Shown: positions 8,714 through 16,826, counted from the stretch's first letter. The stretch is 64,000 nt of DNA from Streptomyces sp. TRM49041 (GCF_008271805.1 NZ_VSRY01000095.1:1-64000); one strand, 5' to 3'. Notes: a model not told the origin generated them from the letters alone. Program-made: numbers and translations.

Positions 8714-9393
8714 GCAAGCCCCTCGTCGGTGTGACGACCTACCTCGACCCCGCTCGGTGGGGCGTCTGGGATCTGCCCGCCGCGCTGCTGCCCGCCGCGT
8801 ACCCGCGGCTGGTGCGGGCTGCGGGTGGTATCGCCGCCATGCTGCCGCCGGACGCGCCGGACGTGGCGGCGGAGACCGTCGCCCGGCTCGACGCGCTCGT
8901 CATCGCGGGCGGCGCGGATGTGGAGCCCCTACGGTACGGGGCCGAGCCCGACCCCAGGACGGGCCCGCCCGCGCGGGACCGGGACGCGTGGGAGCTGGCC
9001 CTGCTCGACGCGGCCCTCGCGGCGGGAACCCCGGTGCTGGGCATCTGCCGCGGCATGCAGCTCCTCAACGTCGCCCTCGGCGGCACGCTCGTCCAGCACC
9101 TGGACGGGCATGTGGTGGAGCCGGGCCGCTTCAGCCACCACACGGTCAAACCGGTCCCGGACACCCGCTACGGCTCCCTGGTCCCCGAGGCGGTCCAGGT
9201 CCCCACCCACCACCACCAGGCGGTCGACCGCCTGGGCACCGCCCTCCTCCCGTCCGCGTACGCCGAGGACGGCACGGTCGAGGCGGTGGAACTGCCGGAG
9301 GAGCGGGGGTGGGTGCTGGGAGTGCAGTGGCATCCGGAGATGGGAGAGGACGCGCGGGTGATGGCGGGCCTGGTGCGGGCGGCGTCCTCCTGA
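8710..9393 (+). CDS. Gamma-glutamyl hydrolase, peptidase C26 family (PuuD-like)
   Basis: A 227-residue class-I glutamine-amidotransferase-fold hydrolase. The nucleophile elbow is GICRGMQLLN (Cys near residue 114) and the His-Glu pair is in VQWHPEMGE near the C terminus. IAGGADVEPLRYG is typical of gamma-glutamyl-GABA hydrolases. The start overlaps the permease stop by 4 bp. In the pathway implied by the neighbours it would remove the glutamyl group at the end, releasing glutamate plus glycine (from ethanolamine) or another amino acid. The enzyme class is clear; the exact substrate is inferred. Confidence 0.88.
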   Translation: MSKPLVGVTTYLDPARWGVWDLPAALLPAAYPRLVRAAGGIAAMLPPDAPDVAAETVARLDALVIAGGADVEPLRYGAEPDPRTGPPARDRDAWELALLDAALAAGTPVLGICRGMQLLNVALGGTLVQHLDGHVVEPGRFSHHTVKPVPDTRYGSLVPEAVQVPTHHHQAVDRLGTALLPSAYAEDGTVEAVELPEERGWVLGVQWHPEMGEDARVMAGLVRAASS

Positions 9394-9696
9394 CGTCCGG
9401 TCGGGGCGCGCTCACGCGCTGGGCGCGTCACCGCGCCCGCTGCCGCCCGGCGGGACCTCATGGCCGTCCGGAACGCCCCCGGTCCGGGCGCGGTCCGGGT
9501 GCGGTCCGGGCGCGGTCCGGGCGCGGTCCGGGCGCGGTCCGGGCGCGGTCCGGGTGCGGTCCGGGTGCGGTCCGGGTGCGCTGCGTGCGGCGAGGCCCCC
9601 GGTCGTATCCGTTGCGGACCACCGCGGCCTGCCCCGTCCACCTGCACGCCGGAGGCGGGACGGGTCCCATGCCAGAGGGAAGGCACGCCGGTGCGG
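9394..9696. other. Convergent intergenic region holding an 11-bp repeat array
   Basis: These 303 bases lie between the 3' ends of the C26 hydrolase and LysR genes. The only clear structure is the 11-bp repeat array at 9481-9579. Open frames crossing the array have repeat-driven, low-complexity translations in every frame and no credible start, so I see no gene. Confidence 0.7.
9481..9579. repeat. Nine tandem copies of an 11-bp unit, GGTCCGGGYGC
   Basis: Units start at 9481, 9492, 9503, 9514, 9525, 9536, 9547, 9558 and 9569. Each reads GGTCCGGG followed by CGC or TGC, so the only variation is one C/T position. Period 11 is not a multiple of three but is close to one helical turn. The array lies between two convergent stop codons. 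Copy number is likely to vary between strains. Confidence 0.93.
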
Positions 9697-10599
9697 TCAG
9701 CGGGCTCTGGACATGGAGAGGAGGTCGCGGGCCGGGCCCGTGGGGCGGGGGCCCTTGGGCCAGACGGCTCGGAGGGCGCGGCGGAGGTCGACGCCGTCGA
9801 GGGGCACCTCGGTCAGGCGGCGGGACGCCAGTTCCTCGGTGACCGCCAGTTCGCTGAGGACGGCGGGTCCGGCACCACTGACCGCCGCCCCCTTCACCGC
9901 GGTGGTCGACGCGAGCTCCATCAACGGCGCCGCGAGCCCCCCGTACCCGGCGAGCGCCGAGTCGAGGACCTGCCGGGTGCCCGACCCGTACTCGCGGAGC
10001 ACCAGGGGCGTCGCCGCCAGCTCGGCGGGCGTGATCGGGGCGCGGCGGCGGGCCCAGCGATGGGACGGCGCGGCGACGACCACGAGCCGGTCGTGAGCGA
10101 TGACCGCGCCGGTCAGCCCCTCCGGCACGGCGAGCCCCTCCACGTACCCGAGGTCCGCCTCGCCCTCCAGCAGCCGCGCGGCCACCGCCGCCGAGTTCCC
10201 GGCGTGCAGCGACACCGCGGTGTCCGGGCGCTCCGCGCGCAGGGCGATCAGCCAGCCGGGCAGCAGGTACTCGGCGATGGTCATCGACGCGGCCACCCGC
10301 AGCCGCGAGTCCCGCCGGTCCCGCAGCGCCTGCGCACCCGCGTCGAACGCCTCCGCCGCCTCCACGACCCGCCGCGCCCAGTCCGTGACGAGCGCGCCCG
10401 CGCCGGTGAGCCGGGAGCCGCGCGGCGAGCGGTCGACGAGGGCCACGCCGAGCTGTCGTTCCATGGAGCGGATCCGGCTGCTGGCGGCGGGCTGGGAGAT
10501 GCCGACTTCGCGGGCGGCCCGGCCGAGGCTGCCGTGCCGGGCCACGGCGATGAGCAGCTCCAGGGCTCCGAGATCCGGTACACGATGCGAGAGGCTCAT
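9697..10599 (-). CDS. LysR-family transcriptional regulator
   Basis: A 300-residue LysR-type regulator. The N-terminal helix-turn-helix is visible in ELLIAVARHGSLGRAAREVGISQPAASSR, followed by a linker helix and a periplasmic-binding-like effector domain from about residue 95 to 290. It is divergent from the TDT-family transporter gene, with 70 bp between the starts. That is the classic arrangement for a LysR protein controlling its divergent neighbour. TTATGGGGCCATA, lying in this gap just upstream of its start, is a dyad and a possible operator. Effector unknown; an organic acid or sulfite would fit the transporter. Confidence 0.88.
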   Translation of the reverse strand: MSLSHRVPDLGALELLIAVARHGSLGRAAREVGISQPAASSRIRSMERQLGVALVDRSPRGSRLTGAGALVTDWARRVVEAAEAFDAGAQALRDRRDSRLRVAASMTIAEYLLPGWLIALRAERPDTAVSLHAGNSAAVAARLLEGEADLGYVEGLAVPEGLTGAVIAHDRLVVVAAPSHRWARRRAPITPAELAATPLVLREYGSGTRQVLDSALAGYGGLAAPLMELASTTAVKGAAVSGAGPAVLSELAVTEELASRRLTEVPLDGVDLRRALRAVWPKGPRPTGPARDLLSMSRAR

Positions 10600-10669
10600 A
10601 ATCCCAGCTTATGGGGCCATAGAGGGAAGGTCCCTGGTCGGGGGTGCGCCGCGCGGTCAGGGTGGCGGC

Positions 10670-11800
10670 ATGGCCATCCTCGTCCAGCGGCTCCCCCGCA
10701 CGCCCACCACGCCCACGGCCGCCGTCCGGCACCTCGGCCCCCAGTGGTACGCAGCCGTCATGGGCACCGCGATCGTGGGCAACGCGGGTGCGGCGCTGCC
10801 ACTGGACGTGCCGGGGCTGCGGACGGCCTGTACGGCGGTGTGGGCCCTGTCGCTGCTGATGCTGTCGGCCCTGCTCGCCGCCCGGGCCGCGCACTGGGCG
10901 CACCACCGGGACCAGGCGCGGGCCCACCTGCTGGACGCGGCCGTCGCGCCGTTCCACGGCTGTGCGGCCATGGCACTGGTGTCCGTCGGCGGTGGCGCGC
11001 TGCTGGTGGGCCGGGACTGGATCGGCACGGGCGCGGCGGTGGCCCTGGGCGCGGTGCTGTTCACCGTGGGGACGGCGGTCGGCCTGGCGGCGGCGGTGGC
11101 CGTCCCGTACCTGATGGTGGTGCGGCACAGGATCGAGGAGGCGTCGCCGGTGTGGCTGCTGCCGGTGGTCGCGCCGATGGTGTCGGCCGCCGTCGGCCCG
11201 CTGCTGGTGCCGTACCTGCCGGAGGGTCAGTCGCGGGGGACGCTGCTGGCGGCCTGCCACGGCATGTTCGGGCTGAGCCTGCTGGCGGCGCTGCTGATCC
11301 TGCCGCTGGTCTTCGGGCGGCTGGTGACGGGCGGCCCGCCGCCGCCGGCACTGACGCCGGCGCTGCTGCTGGTGCTGGGACCGCTGGGCCAGTCGACGAC
11401 GGCGGCGAACGCCTTCGCGGACGCGGCGTCGCCGGACGTGCCGTACGCGGGTGGCCTGGCCGTGCTGTACGGGGTGCCGGTGATGGGCTTCGCGCTGCTG
11501 TGGCTGGCGCTCGCCGGTGCGCTGGTGGTGCGGGCACGGCGGCGGGGCATGTGCTTCGGGATGACGTGGTGGGCGTTCACGTTCCCGGTGGGCACATGTG
11601 TGACGGGCCTGGAGGGACTGGCGCGGCACACGGGCCTGGTGGCGCTGAGCGGAGCGGCGGTGGCGCTGTACGCCGTGCTGGTGGCGGCGTGGCTGGTGGC
11701 CGCCTCGGGGACCGTACGGGGCCTGGTCAGCGGAACGCTGCTCGCAGGGCCCGGCGGAGGATCTCCGGAGCCCGGGCGAGGGACGGGCCGTACCAGGTGA
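10670..11800 (+). CDS. TDT/SLAC1-like transporter (C4-dicarboxylate, sulfite or tellurite family)
   Basis: A 376-residue polytopic membrane protein with about ten hydrophobic segments. The first helix region HLGPQWYAAVMGTAIVGNAG resembles the start of TehA/SLAC1/Ssu1-type carriers. ATG 10670 was chosen because the family-like sequence begins there; no strong ribosome binding site is seen. The C-terminal tail (about 25 residues, GPGGGSPEPGRGTGRTR) is low complexity and runs antisense into the 3' end of the next gene, a 74-bp convergent overlap. That suggests the ancestral stop lay further upstream. LysR is the likely regulator. Substrate uncertain. Confidence 0.82.
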   Translation: MAILVQRLPRTPTTPTAAVRHLGPQWYAAVMGTAIVGNAGAALPLDVPGLRTACTAVWALSLLMLSALLAARAAHWAHHRDQARAHLLDAAVAPFHGCAAMALVSVGGGALLVGRDWIGTGAAVALGAVLFTVGTAVGLAAAVAVPYLMVVRHRIEEASPVWLLPVVAPMVSAAVGPLLVPYLPEGQSRGTLLAACHGMFGLSLLAALLILPLVFGRLVTGGPPPPALTPALLLVLGPLGQSTTAANAFADAASPDVPYAGGLAVLYGVPVMGFALLWLALAGALVVRARRRGMCFGMTWWAFTFPVGTCVTGLEGLARHTGLVALSGAAVALYAVLVAAWLVAASGTVRGLVSGTLLAGPGGGSPEPGRGTGRTR

Positions 11801-12449
11801 GGTGCCGCCCGTCGACGAGCGCGGCGGGCAGTCCGTCGAACGCCTCGGGCCCGTCGTCGGCGGTGAACCGGTACGGCTCGTCGGGCAGGACGACGAGGTC
11901 GGCGCCGGCGGCGCGCAGCTCGTCCAGGGGGATGCGCGGATAGCGGTCGGCATGGTCCGCGTACACGTTGGTGACGCCGAGCCGGACGAGGAGGTCGCCG
12001 GCGAAGGTGTCGCGGCCGAGGACCATCCAGGGCCGCCGCCAGACCGGTACGACGGCCTTCCGGTACGGGCCGTCCAAGGTGACCTCCGCCCAGGCCGCCT
12101 CGGCGTCGTCGAGCCACCGCGGCCGGGCGGGTACGCCGCACGCGCGCAGTACGCGGTCCAGCTCGGCCAGCGCCTGGGGCAGGTCCCGGATCTCGGTGAC
12201 CAGCACCTCCGGGCCGGCGGCGCGCAGGGCGGCGAGGTCGGGCGCGCGGTTCTCCTCCTCGTTCGCGATCACGAGGTCGGGGCGCAGTCCGACGATCGCG
12301 GGGACGTCCGGGTTCTTGGTGCCGCCGATCCGGGCCACGTCGAGGCCGGCGGGGTGGGTGCACCAGTCGGTGGCACCGACGAGCACCCCGGGGGCGGTCA
12401 CGGCGACGGCCTCGGTGAGGGACGGCACCAGGGACACGACGCGGATCAC
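11727..12449 (-). CDS. Helical-backbone metal receptor (BtuF-like) without signal peptide
   Basis: A 240-residue protein of the TroA/BtuF-type helical-backbone metal-receptor fold. Motifs visible are VVSLVPSLTEAV at the N terminus, TDWCTHPAG, ARIGGTKNPD, LVIANEEENR and ADLVVLPDEPYRF. Unlike periplasmic BtuF it has neither signal peptide nor lipobox, so it is probably cytoplasmic, as with other actinobacterial cobalamin-binding-like proteins. The GTG start overlaps the stop of the XRE-cupin gene (GTGA), implying coupled translation. Ligand unknown; cobalamin-like tetrapyrroles or chelated metals are the family precedent. Confidence 0.8.
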   Translation of the reverse strand: MIRVVSLVPSLTEAVAVTAPGVLVGATDWCTHPAGLDVARIGGTKNPDVPAIVGLRPDLVIANEEENRAPDLAALRAAGPEVLVTEIRDLPQALAELDRVLRACGVPARPRWLDDAEAAWAEVTLDGPYRKAVVPVWRRPWMVLGRDTFAGDLLVRLGVTNVYADHADRYPRIPLDELRAAGADLVVLPDEPYRFTADDGPEAFDGLPAALVDGRHLTWYGPSLARAPEILRRALRAAFR

Positions 12450-13003
12450 TGGTCGGCCGCCTCCATGTGGGGCGCCACGGCGACCACGAGCACGCGCGTG
12501 CCTGGCCCGGAGGCGCGCCAGCGGTGCCGTACGCCGCCGGACAGGTACAGGGTGTCGCCGCGCTCCAGCCGGTACGCCCGGCCCTCGGCCTCCACCTCCA
12601 CGGTGCCGTCGGCGACGTACAGCAGGGCGTCGTTGCGCAGGACCAGCTCGCGTCCGGCGTCGTGCTCGCCGGTGAACTCGTCGGCGTGCATCTGGTGCTC
12701 GCCGCGCACCAGGGCGCGTACGCCGGGTGGTGCGGCCGCGTCGTCGGCGCCGGCGGCCGCCCGGACGACATCGACCGTACGGGCAGCGTCGCCGGCGTCG
12801 AGCAGTTCGACGGCGGTGGTCTTCAGCGCGTCGGCGATGCACTCCAGAGAGCGCATGCTGGGGCGGGCGCGCTCGTTCTCGATCTGGCTGAGAAAGGGCA
12901 CGGACAGGCCGCTGCGCTCGGCGACGGCGGCGAGGGTCAGCGACAGCGCCCTGCGCCTTCTGCGCACGGCGTTGCCGACCCGCGGCGTTTCCTTGTCGTC
13001 CAT
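12446..13003 (-). CDS. XRE-family regulator with C-terminal cupin domain
   Basis: A 185-residue protein. Residues 10-65 form an XRE helix-turn-helix (LTLAAVAERSGLSVPFLSQIENERARPSM). Residues 100-180 form a cupin barrel (GRELVLRNDALLYVADGTVEVEAEG, RLERGDTLYLSGGVRHRWRA). ATG 13003 was chosen because GGGAGGGAG/GGAGAC precede it inside a purine-rich leader; an in-frame upstream start would add a low-complexity Arg/Gly tail. It heads a two-gene operon with the metal-receptor-like gene, which it probably regulates. Ligand unknown. Confidence 0.85.
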   Translation of the reverse strand: MDDKETPRVGNAVRRRRRALSLTLAAVAERSGLSVPFLSQIENERARPSMRSLECIADALKTTAVELLDAGDAARTVDVVRAAAGADDAAAPPGVRALVRGEHQMHADEFTGEHDAGRELVLRNDALLYVADGTVEVEAEGRAYRLERGDTLYLSGGVRHRWRASGPGTRVLVVAVAPHMEAADQ

Positions 13004-13128
13004 GTCTCCGGCTCCCTCCCTTCCCCTTCCTCTTCCTCTTCCGACCACCTTACGCAGCGGGAGTACCGCCGAGTAGCGCAAACGGCTGAAGCGCTTCGGC
13101 ACCTGTCCTGTCCGTGCCGTACGGCATC

Positions 13129-14061
13129 ATGCGAGGTGTGACGCGACGCCTGATGCTCCTCGACACCGCTTCCCTGTACTTCCGGGCCTACTTCGGGGTC
13201 CCCGACTCGGTGAAGGCCCCGGACGGCACGCCGGTGAACGCCGTGCGCGGACTGCTGGACTTCATCGCCCGGCTGGTGCAGGACCACCGGCCGGACGATC
13301 TGGTCGCGTGCATGGACGCCGACTGGCGGCCGGCCTGGCGGGTGGAGCTCATCCCGTCGTACAAGGCACACCGGGTGGCGGTGGAGACGGCGGCCGGCCT
13401 GCCGGACGAGGAGGAGGTCCCGGACACGCTGTCGCCGCAGGTCCCGGTGATCGAGGCGGTCCTCGACGCGGTGGGCGTCGCGCGGGTCGGTGTCGCCGGG
13501 TACGAGGCGGACGACGTGATCGGCACGCTCGCGGCGCGGGCCACCGGCCCGGTGGACATCGTGACGGGCGACCGGGACCTGTATCAGCTGGTGGACGACT
13601 CCCGGGGCGTGCGGGTGCTGTACCCGGTGAAGGGCGTCGGCACGCTGCAGGTGGCGGACGAGGAGTGGCTGCGCGGGAAGTACGGCGTGGACGGGCCGGG
13701 GTACGCGGATCTGGCCACGCTGCGGGGCGACCCTAGCGATGGGCTGCCGGGCGTTCCCGGCGTCGGCGAGAAGACGGCGGCGAAGCTGCTGGACGCGTTC
13801 GGGGACCTGGCGGGGATCATGGCGGCGCTGGAAGACCCGGCGGCGAAGCTGACCCCGGCCCAGCGCAAGCGGCTGGACGAGGCGCGCGACTACCTGGCGG
13901 TCGCGCCGAAGGTCGTACGGGTCGCCGACGATGTGCCGCTGCCGCCGTTCGACCCGGCGCTGCCCGCCGGGCCGGTGGATCCGGTGGCGCTGCGGGGACT
14001 GGCGGAAAAGTGGGGACTCGGGGGGTCGCTGGAGCGGCTGCTCGCCGTTCTGTCCCGATGA
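13129..14061 (+). CDS. 5'-3' exonuclease, PolA N-domain-like FEN nuclease
   Basis: A 310-residue stand-alone flap/5'-exonuclease of the PolI N-terminal domain family. Acidic metal-ligand clusters are visible at LMLLDTASLYFRAYFG, LVACMDADWRPAWR, YEADDVIGTLAARA and VTGDRDLYQLV. The helix-hairpin-helix is GDPSDGLPGVPGVGEKTAAKLL near residue 200. It would remove RNA primers or 5' flaps in the cytoplasm alongside DNA polymerase I. Start is uncertain: GTG 13114, ATG 13129 and GTG 13138 are in frame and none has a clear ribosome binding site. It is divergent from the XRE-cupin gene. Confidence 0.85.
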   Translation: MRGVTRRLMLLDTASLYFRAYFGVPDSVKAPDGTPVNAVRGLLDFIARLVQDHRPDDLVACMDADWRPAWRVELIPSYKAHRVAVETAAGLPDEEEVPDTLSPQVPVIEAVLDAVGVARVGVAGYEADDVIGTLAARATGPVDIVTGDRDLYQLVDDSRGVRVLYPVKGVGTLQVADEEWLRGKYGVDGPGYADLATLRGDPSDGLPGVPGVGEKTAAKLLDAFGDLAGIMAALEDPAAKLTPAQRKRLDEARDYLAVAPKVVRVADDVPLPPFDPALPAGPVDPVALRGLAEKWGLGGSLERLLAVLSR

Positions 14062-14065
14062 GGTG

Positions 14066-14084
14066 TTAGCTTAGGCATGCCTAA
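14066..14084. promoter_or_regulatory. Iron box (DmdR/IdeR operator) in front of the siderophore-interacting protein
   Basis: TTAGCTTAGGCATGCCTAA matches the actinobacterial iron-box consensus TTAGGTTAGGCTCACCTAA at 15 of 19 positions. Its right part, TTAGGCATGCCTAA (14071-14084), is a perfect 14-bp palindrome. It overlaps the upstream candidate ATG at 14077 and lies 26 bp before the GTG at 14110. Iron-bound DmdR1/IdeR should repress from here. Confidence 0.8.
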
Positions 14085-14109
14085 GCAACCACTTCCCTGG
14101 GAGATCGCC

Positions 14110-14949
14110 GTGGCGGAAGCGCCGTCCCGCAGGACACCGAAGGCCCATGAGGCTCAGGTGGTGCGCACCGAGCGGATCGCGCCCCACATGGTGCGGATCG
14201 TGCTCGGCGGCGAGGGACTGGACGCCTTTGCCACGAGCGGCTTCACGGACCACTACGTCAAGATCCTCTTCGCGCCGGAGGGCGTGACGTACCCGGAGCC
14301 GTTCGACCTGGAGCGCATCCGGGAGGAACTGCCGCGCGACCAGTGGCCGGCGCAGCGCACGTACACGGTGCGCGCGTGGGACGCGGTTCAGCGCGAGCTG
14401 ACGGTCGACTTCGTCGTGCACGGCGACGAGGGGCTCGCGGGGCCGTGGGCGGCGCGGGCGCGGGCCGGCGACACGGTGCGGTTCCTCGGGCCGGGCGGTG
14501 GCTATGCGCCGGACCCGGACGCGGACTGGCATCTGCTGGTCGGCGACGAGAGCGCCCTGCCGGCCATCGCGGCGGCGCTGGAGCGGCTGCCGGAGGGCGC
14601 CGTGGCGTACGCCTTCATCGAGGTCGCGGAGCCGGACGACGAGCTGAAGATCGCCGCACCGGCCGGCGCCGAGATCCAGTGGCTCCCGCGGCGCGGCCGC
14701 CCGGTCGGCGAGGCCCTCGTCACGGCGGTACGGGACCTGGCCTTCCCGGCCGGCACGGTCCACGCGTTCGTCCACGGCGAGGCCGGCGCGATCAAGGAAC
14801 TCCGCCGCCACCTCCGCGTCGACCGCGGCGTCCCGCTCGACCGCCTCTCCATCTCGGGCTACTGGCGCCTCGGCAAGACGGACGAGGCCTGGCGCGCCGT
14901 CAAGCGCGAGTGGAACGCCCAGGTGGAACGCGAGCAGGAAGCCGCGTAG
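14110..14949 (+). CDS. Siderophore-interacting protein (FAD/NAD(P)H ferric-siderophore reductase)
   Basis: A 279-residue SIP-family flavoprotein that releases iron from imported ferric siderophores. The FAD region is QRTYTVRAWDAVQRELTVD, the phosphate-binding stretch is FLGPGGGYAPDPDADWHLL, and the C-terminal NAD(P) part includes VHAFVHGEAGAIKELRRH and the family hallmark SGYWRLGKTDEAWR. GTG 14110 is preferred because GGGAG at 14099-14103 sits 6 bases before it. The in-frame ATG at 14077 adds 11 residues (MPKQPLPWEIA), lies inside the iron box and has only a distant GAGG. The iron box predicts induction under iron starvation. Confidence 0.9.
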   Translation: MAEAPSRRTPKAHEAQVVRTERIAPHMVRIVLGGEGLDAFATSGFTDHYVKILFAPEGVTYPEPFDLERIREELPRDQWPAQRTYTVRAWDAVQRELTVDFVVHGDEGLAGPWAARARAGDTVRFLGPGGGYAPDPDADWHLLVGDESALPAIAAALERLPEGAVAYAFIEVAEPDDELKIAAPAGAEIQWLPRRGRPVGEALVTAVRDLAFPAGTVHAFVHGEAGAIKELRRHLRVDRGVPLDRLSISGYWRLGKTDEAWRAVKREWNAQVEREQEAA

Positions 14950-15074
14950 GGCTGTTCCCACCGGGCGGTGGCCGACCGGCACAGCGCCTTGTCCAGGGCC
15001 TCCGAGGTCCGCGGGGCGCCACCCGGAGGGCGCGGGCGCCGAGGCCGCGAAGAGTGCCGCGTCGTGCCCCGCCC

Positions 15075-15725
15075 TCACACGCTCGGCGGCAGCGCCTCCC
15101 CGCCGTACGCACGGGCCGACGCGTCGACCTGGGCGAGGCGCCGCAGGGAGACGAGGAGGGCGTCGCCCAGCACCGTCCCGACCACCGCGCTCTCGACGAC
15201 CTCCTCCCGCGCCACCTCACCCGTCACATAGGCCATATCCACCGCCGCCACCCGCTCGGCCGCCTCCGCGTATGTGTCGAGCGAGAGGTCCACGAGCCGC
15301 TCGTGCCCCAGCCGCCTCAGCGCGGCCAGCGTGTCGGCCAGCGAGCGGGCCGCCGGGTTGCCCGGATGGACCCGCCACCCCCGCCGGGCGATCAGCTCCG
15401 CGACCTGCTCCGCCGCCGCCTCCCGCGCCGCGTCGTCCTCGCCGCCCTCGCGCGGCGCGATGTGGTCGTGCGCCGCGCCCAGCACCTTGTGCACCGACCG
15501 CGACGGGTCCTCGATCGCCTCCAGCACGTCCCGGATGGCCGCCACTGACATCCCGCCCACGTCGATCAGCGCGCGGACGAGCCTCAGCCTTCGCACGTGC
15601 GACTCGTCGTAGCGGGCCTGGTTGGGGCTGCTCAGCTCCCCGGCCGGCAGCAGGCCCTCCCGTACGTAGTACTTGATCGTCGGCACCGAGACACCGGTCC
15701 TGCGACTCAACTCACCTACACGCAC
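15075..15725 (-). CDS. MerR-family transcriptional regulator
   Basis: A 216-residue MerR-type regulator. The DNA-binding domain is VRVGELSRRTGVSVPTIKYY with the wing at EGLLPAGELSSPNQARYDE, followed by the long dimer helix. The C-terminal part from about residue 90 contains no Cys metal-site pattern, so an organic ligand or no ligand is more likely than a metal. GTG 15725 is preferred because GGTGA lies 7 bases upstream and MerR proteins usually begin right at the helix-turn-helix. ATG 15776 is the alternative start. It is divergent from two membrane-protein genes across a short region with two dyads, so it probably controls them and itself. Confidence 0.85.
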   Translation of the reverse strand: MRVGELSRRTGVSVPTIKYYVREGLLPAGELSSPNQARYDESHVRRLRLVRALIDVGGMSVAAIRDVLEAIEDPSRSVHKVLGAAHDHIAPREGGEDDAAREAAAEQVAELIARRGWRVHPGNPAARSLADTLAALRRLGHERLVDLSLDTYAEAAERVAAVDMAYVTGEVAREEVVESAVVGTVLGDALLVSLRRLAQVDASARAYGGEALPPSV

Positions 15726-15780
15726 GCCACGTTCACCCGCCCTTTCGTGCCCTGACCTTGCCAAGGCCCACTCCATCATA

Positions 15781-15819
15781 GATAGTCTCACTATCGGATA
15801 GCGGAGAGTGTCGCTATCC
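15781..15819. promoter_or_regulatory. Two adjacent GATAG/CTATC dyads between MerR gene and membrane operon
   Basis: GATAGTCTCACTATC (15781-15795) is a perfect 6-3-6 inverted repeat. Directly after it, GGATAGCG (15796-15803) and CGCTATCC (15812-15819) form a perfect 8-bp inverted repeat with an 8-base spacer. All four half-sites share GATAG or its complement. Both dyads lie between the divergent starts, where a MerR operator is expected. Confidence 0.75.
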
Positions 15820-15842
15820 ATTCCATCTCTGGGGGGTGCCTC

Positions 15843-16826
15843 ATGTCGTCGTCCTCGCTCCACCGACTGCCCGGCCTGCACCGGCCGCTGGTGGTCGCCG
15901 CCGCCGCCATGGCGGTCACGGCTGTCGCGGCCGCGGCCGGCCTGGTCCTGGACGACCGCCTGCTGAGCGGCGTGCCGATCTGGTCGAAGCCGTTCAAGTT
16001 CGGGGTGTCCTTCGCCGCCTACTGCCTGTCCTTCGCCTGGATGCTGTCCCTGCTGCCCCACCGCGGCCGGGCGGGGCGGCGCGCCGCGTACGGGGCCGGG
16101 ACGGTCGTCGCGCTCGCCTGTGTGGTCGAGATGGTCCTGATCGCCGGCCAGGCCGTCCGCGGCGAGCGCAGCCACTTCAACTACGAGACGCCGTTCGACA
16201 CCGCCGTCTACAACGCGATGGGCGCGACCGCCGCGGTCCTCTGGTTCGCCACTCTGGCCATCGCCGTACTCCTCTTCCGGGCCCGGCTCGCCGACCGCGC
16301 CACCGCCTGGACGATCCGGCTCGGCACGGTCCTCGCCCTCATCGGCGCGGCGTTCGGCTTCGTCATGGCGCAGCCCGCGCCCGGCCAGCGGCGAGGCGTC
16401 TCCGACACCGTCGGCGCGCACAGCGTCGGCGTCCAGGACGGCGGTGCCGGCATGGCGCTGACCGGCTGGTCCACGACCGGCGGCGATCTGCGCATCCCGC
16501 ACTTCGTCGGCATGCACGCCCTGCAGGTGCTCCCGCTCCTCCTGCTCGTGCTCGTCGCCCTGGCGCCGCGCTTCCGGCGGCTCGGCGACGCGCGTGTACG
16601 GCTCCGCCTCATGCTCGTCGCCTCGGGCGCGTACGCGGCGGTGCTGGCCCTGGTCAGCGTGCAGGCCGTGCGGGGACAGCCGCTGCTCGGCCCGGACGCG
16701 GCCACGCTCGGCGCCGCCGCGGCCGTCGTGGTGCTCACGGCCGCAGGGGTCCTGGCGTCCCTCCGTACCGCCCCCGCCCCCACCGCCTCCCCCACCACCG
16801 CGAAGGACCGGGAGTCCGCACGGTGA
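15843..16826 (+). CDS. Polytopic membrane protein of unknown function
   Basis: A 327-residue protein with about eight hydrophobic segments. Conserved-looking features between helices are PIWSKPFKFGVSFA, the loop GERSHFNYETPFDTAVYN, and GGDLRIPHFVGMHALQVLPL, whose His/Asn residues could coordinate a cofactor such as heme. I know this as a recurrent actinobacterial membrane protein with no assigned function. ATG 15843 has GGGGGGT 5 bases upstream. It overlaps the next gene by 4 bp (GTGA), so the two are coupled, and the divergent MerR-type gene is the likely regulator. A redox or pigment-related role would be speculation. Confidence 0.8.
   Translation: MSSSSLHRLPGLHRPLVVAAAAMAVTAVAAAAGLVLDDRLLSGVPIWSKPFKFGVSFAAYCLSFAWMLSLLPHRGRAGRRAAYGAGTVVALACVVEMVLIAGQAVRGERSHFNYETPFDTAVYNAMGATAAVLWFATLAIAVLLFRARLADRATAWTIRLGTVLALIGAAFGFVMAQPAPGQRRGVSDTVGAHSVGVQDGGAGMALTGWSTTGGDLRIPHFVGMHALQVLPLLLLVLVALAPRFRRLGDARVRLRLMLVASGAYAAVLALVSVQAVRGQPLLGPDAATLGAAAAVVVLTAAGVLASLRTAPAPTASPTTAKDRESAR

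Noticed and set aside
9458..11953. Long minus-strand frame through the 11-bp repeat, LysR and TDT genes
   Set aside because: Runs through unrelated genes in another frame; repeat-driven and Arg/Pro-rich.
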